A stretch of 64,000 bases of DNA from Platanthera guangdongensis (Eukaryota > Streptophyta > Magnoliopsida > Asparagales > Orchidaceae), in assembly GCA_039583875.1 (NCBI GenBank), contig CM077163.1, positions 111,051,213-111,115,212 of the forward strand. The letters are read 5' to 3'. The translations under genes were made by a program, and so were the position numbers. Below, piece after piece: positions 36,074 through 47,641 of this stretch. The first letter of the stretch is position 1. Each line of letters opens with the position of its first letter. The notes below the pieces were generated by a model. It searched no databases and had not been told where the DNA came from. It saw only the letters and a list, made by a program, of their open reading frames with translations.

Positions 36074-39000
36074 CTAGAGTTGATCATTTAGGTATCGTAT
36101 ACCCATCGATCTAGTATGACCATCATGCTTTCTCTGCGCGAGAGGCTTTGTCAGCGGATCCGCAATATTTTCCTCAGTCGGCACTCTGCAAATGTTTACA
36201 TCTCCTCGTTCGACAATCTCACGAATAAGATGAAACCGCCGAAGTATGTGCTTGGAGCGCTGATGAGATCTAGGTTCCTTAGATTGTGCAATTGCACCAT
36301 TGTTATCACAGTAGAGAACTACGGGACCAACAATGCTAGGAACTACATCAAGCTCGCCGATGAATTTCCTAATCCATACAGCCTCCTTCGCCGCATTAGC
36401 TGCTGCGATATACTCGGCCTCTGTTGTAGAATCAGCAACTGTCTCTTGCTTGGAACTCTTCCAGCTCACAGCTCCTCCATTCAGGCAAAACACAAAACCT
36501 GACTGAGACTTGGAGTCGTCTCGATCATTTTGGAAGCTAGCATCCGTGTAACCACTTACAACGAGCTCTTCCTCTCCACCATACACCAAGAACACATCCT
36601 TAGTTCTTCTCAAGTACTTAAGGATATTCTTGACTGCAATCCAGTGACACTCACCGGGGTCTGACTGATACCTGCTAGTCATGCTCAAAGCAAAGGAGAC
36701 ATCGGGTCGAGTACATAACATCGCGTACATGATTGATCCAATTGCCGAAGCATATGGAATCAACTTCATGCGGTCCTTATCTTCACAAGATTTTGGACAC
36801 TGGTCCTTAGAGAGATTCACACCATGAGACATGGGCAAAAATCCTTTCTTGGACTCAAGCATGTTGAACCGCTTCAACAACTTTTCGATGTACGTACCCT
36901 GGGTCAAACCCAGCAACTTCTTCGATCTATCTCTATAGATCTTAATACCGAGTATATAAGTCGCTTCACCCAAATCCTTCATTGAAAAGCAGTTCCCTAG
37001 GTTGTTCTTAACAACTTTCAGGGTAGGAATGTCATTCCCAATCAACAGTATGTCATCTACATACAATATCAGGAAGACAACAATGCTCCCACTGATTCGC
37101 TTGTAAACACAAGGCTCGTCTTCATTCTTGATGAAACCAAACTCTTTGATTCTCTCATCAAAACGAAGATTCCAACTTCGAGAGGCCTGTTTCAGTCCAT
37201 AAATGGACTTATTCAGCTTGCATATTTTAGTGGCTTCATCTGGGGATACAAAACCCTCGGGTTGTGTCATTTACACTTCCTCAAGGAGGTTTCCATTAAG
37301 GAAAGCCGTTTTGACATCCATCTGCCTGATCTCGTAGTCATAATACGTAGCAATAGCAAGCAATATCCTTATGGACTTTACCATGGCAACAGGGGAAAAG
37401 GTCTCATCATAGTCAATACCATGAATTTGCATGAAACCCTTAGCCACCAGTCGCCCTTTGAATGTCTGTACATTCCCATCCATGTCGGTCTTCTTCTTGA
37501 AGACCCACTTGCACCCTATGGGTCGTACCCCTTCAGGTGGTTCCACCAAGTTCCAAACTTGGTTTGCATACATGGAGTCCATTTCGGATTTCATAGCCTC
37601 AAGCCATTTGTCGGAGTCCGGTCCATTCATAGCCTCTTGGTAGGTTGCTGGCCCATCATCATGATCCATAAGCAACACATTACCTATTTGAGACACGAGA
37701 AATCCATATCTCTCAGGCTCAAACCTCGGTCTACCAGATCTACGTAGGACTTGTGTTCCCTGAGCAGGTTCTCTAGCTACAACATCTTGTAGTCCTGTCT
37801 CAGAATCCAATTCCGGTTCATTCACTACATGTGGTTCTTGAACTTCTTCAAGCTCTACCTTTTCAGTCTTTCTTGATAAGAACTCTTTCTCCAAGAAGAC
37901 ACCAGTCCTTGCGACAAACACTTTGCCCTCAAACGGTAGGTAAAAGTAATACCCTTTCGTTTCCTTAGGATATCCCACCAGATAACATTTATCCGATTTG
38001 GGTTCCAGCTTGTCAGGCATTTGACGTCTCACGTATGCCTCACAACCCCAAATTTTAATGAACGACATACTAGGACGCTTCCCAGTCCATATCTCATATG
38101 GTGTCTTCAGAACCGTTTTAGTTGGAGCGCGATTCAATGTCATTGCAGCAGTCTCTAAAGCAAAACACCAAAAGGAAACAGGCAAGTCTGCATGACTCAT
38201 CATCGAACGTACCATGTCTAACAGAGTACGATTTCTCCTCTCAGACACACCATTATGTTGTGGTGTTCTAGGTGGAGTGAGCTGTGATACAATACCACAC
38301 TCTTTCAGATGATCACGGAACTCATGACTCAGGTATTCGCCACCTCGATCAGATCGAAGTGCTTTAACCCTTTTACCCAACTGGTTTTCTACTTCATTCT
38401 TGAACTCTTTGAACTTTTCAAAGGTCTCGGATTTGCACTTCATAAGATACACATATCCGTATCTACTGAAATCATCAGTAAATGTAACAAAGTAGAAATA
38501 CCCACCTCTAGCCATGGAACTCATGGGTCCGCATAGATCACTATGTACAACACCCAAGAGATCCTCAGCCCTCTCAGTATAACCAGTGAAAGGAGTTTTA
38601 GTCATCTTGCCTAGCAAACAAGATTCGCATCGCTCAAATGATTCATAATCAAATGAGTCCAAAAGTCCATCTCTATGGAGCTTGGATATGCGCTTCTCGT
38701 TGATATGGCCCAAACGACAATGCCAGAGATACGTAGGGTTTGAGTCATTTGTTCTTAGTCTTTTATTATTATCTACATTACAGATCAGATGGTCCAAGTT
38801 CAAAACATAAAGAACATTAAACAATTGGGCTACAGCATAACAAACATCATTCTTAAATATAGAACAACAGTTGTTCTTAATTATAAAAGAAAATCCAATC
38901 ATGTCCAAACATGAAATAGATATAATGTTTCTAGTTATGGCCGGAACGAAATAACAATTATCAAGTTCTATTACAAGCCCACTGGGCAAAGAAAGACGAT

Positions 39001-39239
39001 AAACCCCTACGGCTACAGCAGCAACTCTTGCTCCATTGCCGACGCGGAGGTCCAACTCCCCTTTACTCAGCAATCTTCTCCTTCCCAGTTCCTGCACATT
39101 TGTACAAATGTGAGAACCACATCCGGTATCCAATACCCAAGATGAAGGAGCAAAAAGGTTTATCTCTATAACATAAACATTTGAAGCGGAAGTCATACCT
39201 CCCCTCAATTTCTGCAGACCCTCAATGTACGAAGGACAG
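36074..39239 (-). pseudogene. pol: Copia B pol pseudogene, one stop
   Basis: Nearly whole copia Pol: protease WVLDTGCGSHICTN, integrase with CLLGKM, VHSDLCGPM, RSDRGGEYLS (second Asp present) and GVSERRN, RT with YVDDILLIGND, RNase H with ADSTTEAEYIAAANAAKEAVW, ending at RYLNDQL. I see one break, TAA at 37268-37270 where copia A encodes Tyr (LLEEVYMTQ). It is better preserved than copia A. Confidence 0.92.
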
Positions 39240-40033
39240 TTCCTCCTCCAATGACCAGCCTTGCCACAGTGGTGTCATTTCCCTTCCTTCACCGTGCTTT
39301 TCTTTTTCATTAGTGCAGAAGACTTGGGCTCAAGAAATGACTTAGGCCCTACCTTCGTCTTCTTAGAACCCTTGGCTTTGCCCTTTCCCTTATGCACCAT
39401 CAGTATGGGGCTGGCAGGCTTGGCCTTCTTCATATTGATTTCGGCAGTTCTCAACATGCCTAGGAGTTCGGGCAGTGTCTTGTCTATCTCATTCATATTG
39501 TAGTTCAAGACGAACTGCTCATAACTGTCCGACAACGATTGCAGGATCAGATCTGTGGCCAACTCTTGACCAAGAGGAAAACCCAGCCTTTCAAGGTTCT
39601 CAATATACCCAATCATCTTGAGTACGTGAGTCCCTACTGAGTCTCGAACTCCCATCTTGCACTGAAACAACGCTTTAGTGATGTCGAACCTCTCTTGACG
39701 AGCCTGCCCTTGAAACATTTTCTTGAGATGCTCGTCAATCTCCTTGCACCCCATGTTCTCATGTTGCTTCTGAAGCTCAGAGTTCATGGTGGCAAGCATA
39801 AGGCATTCGACATCCAAAGCATCGTCAGTATACTTCTTATAAGCATCCTTCTCAGCACGGGAAGAGTTCCCGGTCGGCACCTCGGGGGCTTCTTCTTCCA
39901 AGACATAGAGCTTTCGCTCTTGCCTGAGAACAATTCTCAGGTTCCTATAACAGTCCATCTAATTTGTCCCACTGAGCTTATCCTTCTCAAGCATGGCTCT
40001 CAGAGACAACGTGCAGTGTGAAACACTTGCCAT
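39240..40033 (-). pseudogene. gag: Copia B gag pseudogene
   Basis: ATG at 40031-40033 in context CCATGG. Two stops: TAG near 39960 in the NYMDW block (Tyr lost, Trp to Cys beside it) and TGA near 39276 replacing the first Cys of the zinc knuckle. The gag-pol junction codon is CAG here, so gag and pol were one frame in this family. Confidence 0.9.
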
Positions 40034-41016
40034 GGAATTCTACAAGAATTTATGCAGAATAAAATCAGTACCAAAATTTCAAATACAATTTATTTTAATT
40101 TGGACTTCAATTAAAATACTCCCACTATTTTATTCGAAATGATAGCCCTCACTAACAATTCGGAGAGTTCATGCGAGCTACTCTCTTAGTGGACAAGATC
40201 CGTATTTCACCAACACTATGAGTCCGCTTTGGCGTTCCTCTCACGATGCGGTTAATTAGGTAGGCAACGCTTGCCAATTGCATCCTCATGCAATTCTTGT
40301 ATGGTTGGTGAATAACTCCTTATTCGCATCCATCATATGGTGCATGCCAACCCTATGCCTCTAGGCACTCAACCTTTGAGGTCACCTAGTTAAGTATGAC
40401 CCGATGTCGACAGTGGGATATCACAATTATCCGCTCGCACCCTTACCAAGATTGATTAATGCACCTTGCTTTGGAAAGCCCACACTTTATCGATCGAGGC
40501 AGGAAGAGTGTCATCCATCGGAAGGCATCCGAACACTTAATATTAGATGAAGGGATTTTTCAATTATAGGTTAACAATTAACCATGATCAACATTTGATC
40601 AATGTGCACATCCAAAGAAAAACAATTCTACTAAAACCACATGCATCCCTTATGTGCACATCCTAACACCATCAACATTTGATAGAAGGAAGGGCTAAAT
40701 CTGAACATCCGGAAATTTCCAAATCCTCAGATTTACATGCATTGGACAAAGGCGAAGACAACTCAACTTAAAGCAGTAGACAAGCTCATCTCTCTATGTT
40801 GGATTCACAATCCAAAACATACTCGAGGGATGGTTACTGCTAAGGAGACAACAATTTCTAACACTTAGAAATTCCCACGCAATTCCAGACGTTCTTGGCG
40901 TGGAACCAAGACTAAATCTAGACATTTAGAACACTTCTAAATCCCTAGGTTTACACGCACTGGAATAACAAACTTCCAAAACAACGATCATGGCCGTAAC
41001 CTCGCTTTGATACCAA
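40034..41016 (-). other. Copia B leader and primer site
   Basis: Next to the LTR the reverse complement reads TGGTATCAAAGCGAGG (about 41000-41015), an iMet-type primer site with substitutions. The remaining leader matches copia A and has no gene. Confidence 0.82.
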
Positions 41017-42146
41017 TGTTGGGTTTCTCTATGAGGATGGCACAACGCTTGTGCGCGCAGCGGAAAAATAAACATCAAGAAAAACCCAAAGAGATGTGGA
41101 TCGGGCTATGAACGTTGAATCAAGAAGTTAGCAAAAACTAGGCAAAAATTACCTCGGTGGCGCTGAGTCACAACTCAACGGAGATGCTCCAAATTTCTTC
41201 TTCCTGCTAGCGGCGAGTTCTACGTGGAATAATGTCCACGTTTCTGCAGAAGTCCACACGAGTGGGAGAACGCTGATCTATCCGTCGCACGGATTATCGG
41301 GAAGGAGAAGACCGCACCTCTGCTAATCCACGGACTGCTAGGTCCGCGCCAGGAAGAGCAGCACCAGCGACGGTCGCCGGAGAAGAGGACGTCAGCGGAG
41401 CGAACACGGCGGCGGCGGAACCCTTCCACCGGCGGCGGGATTCGGGATCGGCGGAGCGAACGAGCGGAACTCTTCCGTCGGGTTCGATTCGCTACAGGAG
41501 AAAATCCAGCTATCACCCGAAAACCCTAAGTGTTCTATTTATACCAAAGGTATAAATAAACCTAAGAAAATCGCTATCCGCAGACCACCCAAGAATGAGG
41601 TTCAGAATCGGCGAGTATCAATCGGTGGGAATCGGCGAGAATCGGCGAGAATCGATCGGCGAGCATCACCATGGATCAGCGAGAATCAGAGTACAATACT
41701 CGATGATTCTCGCCGATCGTCGAACTTCACTTGACGATACACGTCGAATCTTGTCGACCGTCGAGCCGCGGTCGACGATACATGTCGATGTCGTCAATCG
41801 TCGAGAATCAACATATTGATTCTCGACGATTCTCGTTGATCGGCGAGAATCAAAGAGATGATTCTCGTCGATCGGCGGGAATCAGAAAGACGATTCTCGA
41901 CGAATGCTATCGACCCTCGGACGACAATCTTACCAGCCCTCCAAGGCAACATTTGACCAACCCGACGATCCTTTAAGGAAACACTTTGCCCACAATCCCA
42001 CTCAAGGCGGTGATTGGTAACCTTTACCAACACAGTCAATCAACCAACTTCTCCACATCTCTTATGTGCGACCCTGAAGGCTCATATCGTGTTGGCAGTG
42101 AGATCATATGTTTGATCACTTCCAGATCACAATGGTAACTCCAACA
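41017..42146 (-). repeat. Copia B 5' LTR (1130 bp)
   Basis: Pairs with 33985-35104, with several substitutions and a few small indels. Confidence 0.94.
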
Positions 42147-42859
42147 TGGGAGGCCACGATTTTGCCAAAAACACTGATTTTGACCTGACACGGCCTGTGA
42201 CACGCCCGTGTCCCAGGCCGTGTGCCTCAAGCTGTGGTCAACCGACCTATACAGACCAGTGACATGCCCATGGAACACGCCCGTGTCATGGGCCGTGTCA
42301 CACAACACGCCTTTGAACACGCCCGTGTTTGAGGCCGTGTGTCTGGGCGAAAAAATCCCAAAACATCCCGAGACTTCACACGGCCTGTGACACGCCCGTG
42401 TCCCAGGCCGTGTGCCCAGACACGGCACGAAGACATGCCCTGTCGAATCCTTCGTCGGGCTGAGTTCGTCGACCTGATCTGAATCGCCCTGTGACACGCC
42501 CGTGTCACAGGCCGTGTTCAATCTCTCGACACTCAACACTCGACACTCGACACTCGACACTCGTCGAGCAAAAATCGTCGAGCACACGACATGGCCTTGG
42601 ACACGCCCGTGTCCTGGGCCGTGTGCCCCCTCTCGACACATCGTTGAGCGAAAAAATCATCGACACGAAAGCCGATAGTCGACACGGCCTTGACACGCCC
42701 TGCGACACGCCCGTGTCGCAGACCGTGTCCACTACTCAACGACCATCGACTCCAAATTTCGTCGACTGCGCGGCCAAATCGTCGACCCCAGCTTGACACG
42801 CCCTGGGTCATCACCCAACGGTAAGAGCCTTTCCTGTTTGAGAAATTTGGGCTGTTACA
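42147..42859 (-). repeat. E2 5' LTR, segment 3
   Basis: Matches 13810-14516. Near its end (about 42808-42836) a 33-bp stretch of the 3' LTR (GACACGCCCGTGTCCCAGG and on) is replaced by filler that copies other places (see findings). Ends GGGCTGTTACA, then TCAAC. Confidence 0.92.
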
Positions 42860-43254
42860 TCAACACAAGCCCAAGGCATTAAAATAGAAATTTAACGTGT
42901 TCAGATAGTTGAATAGGGAACTATGAGATCAAAACAAAGGCTCGAACGCACCGAATTAAACGAAACTCATGCCGTAGGCAAAAATTGCTGCGACGGACAC
43001 AATGGCAAAGTCAAAATCAAGATCCTACGAGCCATTCCCGAGATATTAACCGCCAAAACATGCGGCGAACAAAAACAAAACCCAAAACTTCGATCGCGCG
43101 CCGAGACTCCAAAAACGCTCGGGTTGCGACGAAATTGGACGAGCACATCTAAAACTACTCAAATCCAACACTCGACGTTAAAAGTAACGCCACGATGTCA
43201 TAAATCTGACATTGCCCAAACAAATAAAATCATCGAAAAATCGGGGGCGTTACA
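42860..43254 (-). repeat. E7 5' LTR, terminal part
   Basis: Continues the LTR interrupted at 11984. Ends ATCGGGGGCGTTACA, matching the E4 LTR end at 50290. A long open frame through it (42923 on) is chance fused to E6 integrase. Confidence 0.88.
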
Positions 43255-44003
43255 GCCGTGGGAAAGGCTCTTACCGTTGGTAGAATTCTCCTACAACAAT
43301 AACCACCAAGCAAGTATCGGCATGGCTTCTCATGTAGCTCTTTATGTAAGGAGGTGTAGAACCCCCTTGTCTTGGGTGCAAGATGAAGACCCGAAGGCTT
43401 TGGGTGTTGAATATATTGAAGATACCGGTGCGGCGGTTAGACTGATTCGGGATCGCATGTTGGAAGCTCAAAGTCGGCATGTGAAGTTTTATAATGTCAG
43501 GCACCGGATGGTGGAATTTCAAGTGGGTGATAAGGTGTTCCTAAAAAATCCGACCGATGCATGGAGTGTCACGTGTGTGTGGTGTGAAAAAGCTCAGCCC
43601 AAGGTATGTTGGGCCTTATACTATATTGGAAAGGATTGGCCCGTTGGCCTATCAGTTGGAGTTACCGTCCGAGCTAGAGAACCTCCATGACATGTTCCAT
43701 GTGTCATCGCTTCGGAAGGCGTTGTTGCAGCCCGATCAATACATCCCCACAACCGATGGTGTTGTGGCGTCTGATAGGTCTGTGCGACTAGAGCCGGTGC
43801 GGATCGTGGATAGCGAGACAAGAAAGTTACGTCACAAAAGTGTTCCCTTGGTGAAGGTGCTATGGTCTAATCATGGGAAGGAGGAATACACTTGGCAGGC
43901 AATGGATTTGATGCAAAAAACACTATCCAGAGTTGTTTGCACAAGGTATTTTTATTTAAAAGCATATTGTATTTTCTATTATGATTTTCTCCCCATAACA
44001 TAA
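43255..44003 (+). pseudogene. E6 integrase C-terminal fragment
   Basis: Starts mid-integrase (PLVEFSYNNNHQASIGMA, YVRRCRTPLSW), then the C-terminal domain (KLSPRYVGPYTILERIGPLAYQ, HDMFHVSSLRK) and chromodomain-like tail (LVKVLWSNHGKEEYTW). One frameshift near 43550-43570 and another near 43905, where KHYPELFAQG reappears in a different frame. E7 is inserted in this gene; the upstream part is beyond the window. Confidence 0.9.
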
Positions 44004-44027
44004 GCCTGATTTCGAGGACAAAATCTT

Positions 44028-44046
44028 TTATTTTGTTTATAGGATT
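44028..44046 (+). promoter_or_regulatory. E6 sequence before 3' LTR
   Basis: The expected polypurine tract position reads TTTTGTTTATAGGATT, preceded by GAGGACAAAATC. It is purine-poor, so the tract is either degenerate or uses AGGATT. Confidence 0.35.
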
Positions 44047-44204
44047 TGTAACGTCCTGAATCGCACTAGGCCCCTCATACGTGTTCTTGGGTCAGGAGGG
44101 CTGACTTGGGTTCGGGGGAGTGCTGATAACTGGATTGCACATATGAATAGGATTTGTATAACCCAAGTCATTGGTCAACACTTTGGTGTCGAGGTGTTGA
44201 CGTA

Positions 44205-44560
44205 CTGGGTCAAGGTGTCGACACAGTGTGTCGACACTCAGGTTGAGGTGTCGACACACTGGTGTCGACACCGTGTGTCGACACTCGCAGTGTTGAAACA
44301 CTGGAACCATGTGTCGACACAGTGTGTCGACACACTGGGGTTGAGGTGTCGACACACTGGTGTCGACACCATGTGTCGACACTCGCTGTGTCGACATACT
44401 ATAACCAGGTGTTGACACCCTGGGGTCGAGGTGTCGACACACCGGTGTCGACACCGTGTGTCCACACATGTTGCGTCGACACACTGGAACCAGGTGTCGA
44501 CACAGTGTGTCGACACCCAGATGTTGAGGTGTCGACACTCTGGTGTCGACACCATGATGC
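44205..44560 (+). repeat. GTGTCGACAC array in E6 U3
   Basis: More than fifteen GTGTCGACAC or one-base variants, often paired as TGTCGACACACTGGTGTCGA. Spacing is irregular, so this is a cluster rather than a strict tandem repeat. Confidence 0.9.
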
Positions 44561-44848
44561 AAGACACGGGCCTACCCGTGTATGTGAGTGTGTGAGACAA
44601 GTATGACACGGGTAGGGACACGGGAGTGTCCCTACCCATGTGTCGTTGTGTCGAGTTAAGTTCGTCGAGATGTATCGGGAGGAGGACATGGCGAGGGAAC
44701 ACGGCCGTGTTATGTGGACATGGGTCAGGACACGGGCATGTCCCTACCCGTGTCGAATAATGAACCGACACTGAAACCTTCTGTAGCGCTTCGCGCAAGC
44801 AGGACACGGGCAAGGACACAGACGTGTCCCTACCCATGTCACTTTTCA

Positions 44849-44856
44849 TATAAAAG
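44849..44856 (+). promoter_or_regulatory. E6 LTR TATA box
   Basis: TATAAAAG in a GC-poor dip just after the U3 array, about 125 bp before the proposed first exon. This places the transcript start near 44880 and the ATG in R/U5. Confidence 0.7.
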
Positions 44857-44976
44857 GGGAAGATAAAACCCTAGCCGTCATTTCATCCCCTATTTCCTGA
44901 GAGAAACTTCTGTAGAAAGGGAAACCACTGGAGAAAGTCTCGGAGGAGAAGATCCGACGTCGCCGTGAAGGAGAAG

Positions 44977-45036
44977 ATGCCGCCAAGAAGAGTTACACGA
45001 TCTATGGCCAAGAATAGTGGAAATGCCGGAAATGAG
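44977..45036 (+). CDS. gag: Proposed gag exon 1 in E6 LTR
   Basis: ATG opens twenty codons, MPPRRVTRSMAKNSGNAGNE, ending at donor GAG|GTGTGC. RRVTRS resembles the E2 joint across its intron (KRSSR then VTRSG), as if the junction lies further downstream here. LTR position 931. The gag body is not present to confirm the join. Confidence 0.5.
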
Positions 45037-46139
45037 GTGTGCTTTCTCCCCTCTCCCATGGTGCTAGATTTGTAGTTATCTAGGCGAGATGTCGACTCAA
45101 AAGAGTCTAGACTTGCGAGGTGGTGATTTCTCTAGGAAGAGGACGTCCTAGGGCTTGTGCTCTAGGGCTAGTTGTGTCTTCAACCTCTCCAACCTTCTAT
45201 GCGAAGATGGGTGATGGTTTCATGAATAGTAAATGCCTCATGAGGGTGAATTAGGCAGGAGGAATTTCTGGTGTGATATTGGAAGACCGACTCGAGGAGG
45301 AAGATGAACCGATGCCATTTATTCCTCTTTGAGATGCGTGCAGAGTCGGTGTTCTGCGCGCAATGATCTCCTTAGCCATTTTCTGATGTGATATGGCCAG
45401 ATCTGGGCATTTATCTAAACACAAAAGTTGAAGCCCTTGAAAATACTGTTCCAACGAGTGGTTGCACGCCTTCATGCGAAGTCTGTAGCCATGGGAAAGT
45501 CTGGACGAATATGACGTCCGATAAATCCTGCATGCGGAAATTGTGTTTTGTACGCAGCGGATTTCAAGGCTGATTTCAAGTATGATACCTTTGAATCTGG
45601 GTTTTGGTCTGAACATAAAAGTTGTATATCATGGAAAGACCTTTCCATTGAGAGGTTACATGTCGTAACCGGAATCCTGTAGCTCCGGGAATCACCGGTT
45701 GAAGTTGTTGTCCAGATTTATTCTGCAGTTAAATTCTGGATTTTTATATAATATGGATTTGGATTCGGTGGAATCGATGTTGCAAACAAACTCAAGATTT
45801 TGGTGAACTATTTTATGTTAACCACCGTAGTGCTATGAGTGATGAATATTATTAATTGGATTTCATATAACTGAATTAATAAGCAAGCTTATTTAAATGA
45901 AGTGACTAGATACAAATTGGTAGATTATTATTTATGCGCATCATGCTTGTAATATGTTGAAATCATTTGGAATGACAAATAGAAGGATAAACCATGGTCA
46001 TGAGTATGTATGATGGTTAGAATGAAATGTAGTAGTCCAATACTTAGAGCATAGTCTCCCTACAGGTAGTATTATGGAGGGATGTAAGTGCGGCGTTGGC
46101 CGTCACTAGTTAAGTTAATGTTGAAATGAGTTATAGATG

Positions 46140-46545
46140 GACGGTTGGGCTTGGTACTCGGTGTCTACGTCCCGGGGCTCCTTCCGTGCCGAGTGGATGG
46201 TTGGGTTGTGTCCTCATGCTTACTTCTGAGGACCCTTCCATGCCACGATGTTGTGGAATTTGTATGTGGTCTGAATCGACACATGGTGTCGTAATCCTGG
46301 GTTAAGGATAGTGTGGCAGGTCCACGGGCTCACCGATTGTCACACCGACGGGGTTGATAGTTAGACTTTGGTCGGTTGGGCTTGGTCCTTGGTGTTCACA
46401 TCTCGGGGCTCCTTCCATGCCAGGTGAACGGTTGGGCTTGGTCCTCGTGCTTACTTCCGAGGCTCCTTCCGGGTCACACAAGGTCAGTTCCGGGCTTGGT
46501 CCTCGGTGCACATCTTCCCGAGGCTCCCGCTGGGCCATAGTACGC
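46140..46545 (+). repeat. Imperfect repeats in E6 LTR
   Basis: GGTTGGGCTTGGTCCTCG followed by a GAGGCTCCTTCC block recurs about five times at irregular 55-75 bp spacing. No coding potential is convincing. Confidence 0.7.
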
Positions 46546-47572
46546 ATGGGCTCCGCTGTTGTGTTCTTAGCGTTGAGGTGTAAAGAGGTCTAGGTGAAGT
46601 AGTGTGGATACCCACCTAGTAGTAGAGATGCCCGCTCTACTGTCACCGCCTAGCCACGGCGACTGACGCCTGAGAGGTTAGCTACCTGCTCGAATAGTGG
46701 GAACTATAGTCTATGTCGGCATAGCAATTGCATGTGTGTGATCATGGGTGAGTCATTGTATAGCATACATAACATTTCATAACATTGCACAACAAGATCA
46801 TCATCCTATAAGTTTGTATGGACACTCCTATACGATGAGTTACTTATGTAAATCGATCCTTAACTTATAAGTTTGTATGGGCAATCTTATAAGTTAAGTT
46901 ACCTTCCTGTTATAGTTACTTGCACTTGTTAATTTACTAATACGTGTACGTTTTGATTTACTAATTGTTGTGTAGAGCTGCTAGATTATAATGTTATTAA
47001 TCTTATTGTACCATTACCACCTGTCTGTACATGTTTTACTGCATATAATACTTGTACCCTTGTTCCTTTCTCCGCCCGGTGCCGAGGAGTTGCCGGGGGA
47101 GCGGATGTGAAGCCACTTACTCTTTTCAAGTAACGGTTGCTACGTCTTCCTTTTTAGGAGGTCACCCCGCAGGTAGAGTAGCCGCAGACTTTGCAACAGG
47201 ACAACCAGGACGGGATGACAGGGCCTGATGTGACGGTGCCGTCGCTACCGTCATTTATGGATGTGAGTGCTAGGCGATTCTGATGTTGCCCGTTTGGGCA
47301 ATTACTAGCTGTACTCTGATATTTGTATAAGCATGTTTAGCTTCTCTCCATTTGTTGTACTATTTGGACATTATTTCTTAGTGTGGATTTGACTTCTTCT
47401 CTTTTATAATATGGTTGGGTTGTCAAGTTTATATTGATATTGATTGTAGCCGGCGGAATTGGCGTCTTGTCGTACAAGTTAGCCCGTGCGCTAATGCTAC
47501 CGCAAGGTGGCTGTTTCTGGGCATAAGACCCCCCTTCGTGCCGTGTTTTGGGATCCGGGAGGGGGTCTTACA

Positions 47573-47641
47573 CTAGGACACGCCCGTGTCCCAGGCCGTG
47601 TCACCCAACGTTTTCCAAATTCAGGGATTTGGTGTGTCACA
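47573..47641 (-). repeat. E8: LTR-end remnant
   Basis: GGACACGCCCGTGTCCCAGG then GTGTCACCCAA, ending GGTGTGTCACA. It resembles the terminal 70 bp of the E2 LTR and, in reverse, the start of the E1 LTR. The rest is presumably left of E6. It separates E6 from E4. Confidence 0.55.

Larger units (their letters stand above)
33985..42146 (-). mobile_element. Copia B: same family as copia A, reverse, 8162 bp
   Basis: LTRs 33985-35104 and 41017-42146, with internal sequence parallel to copia A throughout. Left flank TGGAC, right flank TGGGA, so the target duplication is imperfect. Inserted in the same E2 LTR as copia A, in the opposite direction. Confidence 0.94.
11985..42859 (-). mobile_element. 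E2: decayed Tekay-type gypsy carrying nested copia elements
   Basis: Target duplication TCAAC flanks both ends (11980-11984 and 42860-42864). 3' LTR 11985-14516, internal 14517-19430, and a 5' LTR in three pieces (19431-20589, 33310-33984, 42147-42859) split by copia A and copia B. Pol and gag carry many stops. The two LTRs differ much more than those of E1, so E2 is older. Confidence 0.95.
44047..47572 (+). repeat. E6 3' LTR (3526 bp)
   Basis: TGTAACGTCC to GGGGGTCTTACA. U3 is rich in GTGTCGACAC. TATA box at 44849, short coding exon at 44977, a block of imperfect repeats at 46140-46545, and an LTR acceptor (CTTCCTTTTTAG at about 47146-47157). It shares its 3' end with the solo LTR. Confidence 0.92.

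Noticed and set aside
42923..43690. 255-codon frame as a novel gene
   Set aside because: Chance fusion of the E7 LTR end with E6 integrase; only the part after 43255 is homologous to anything.
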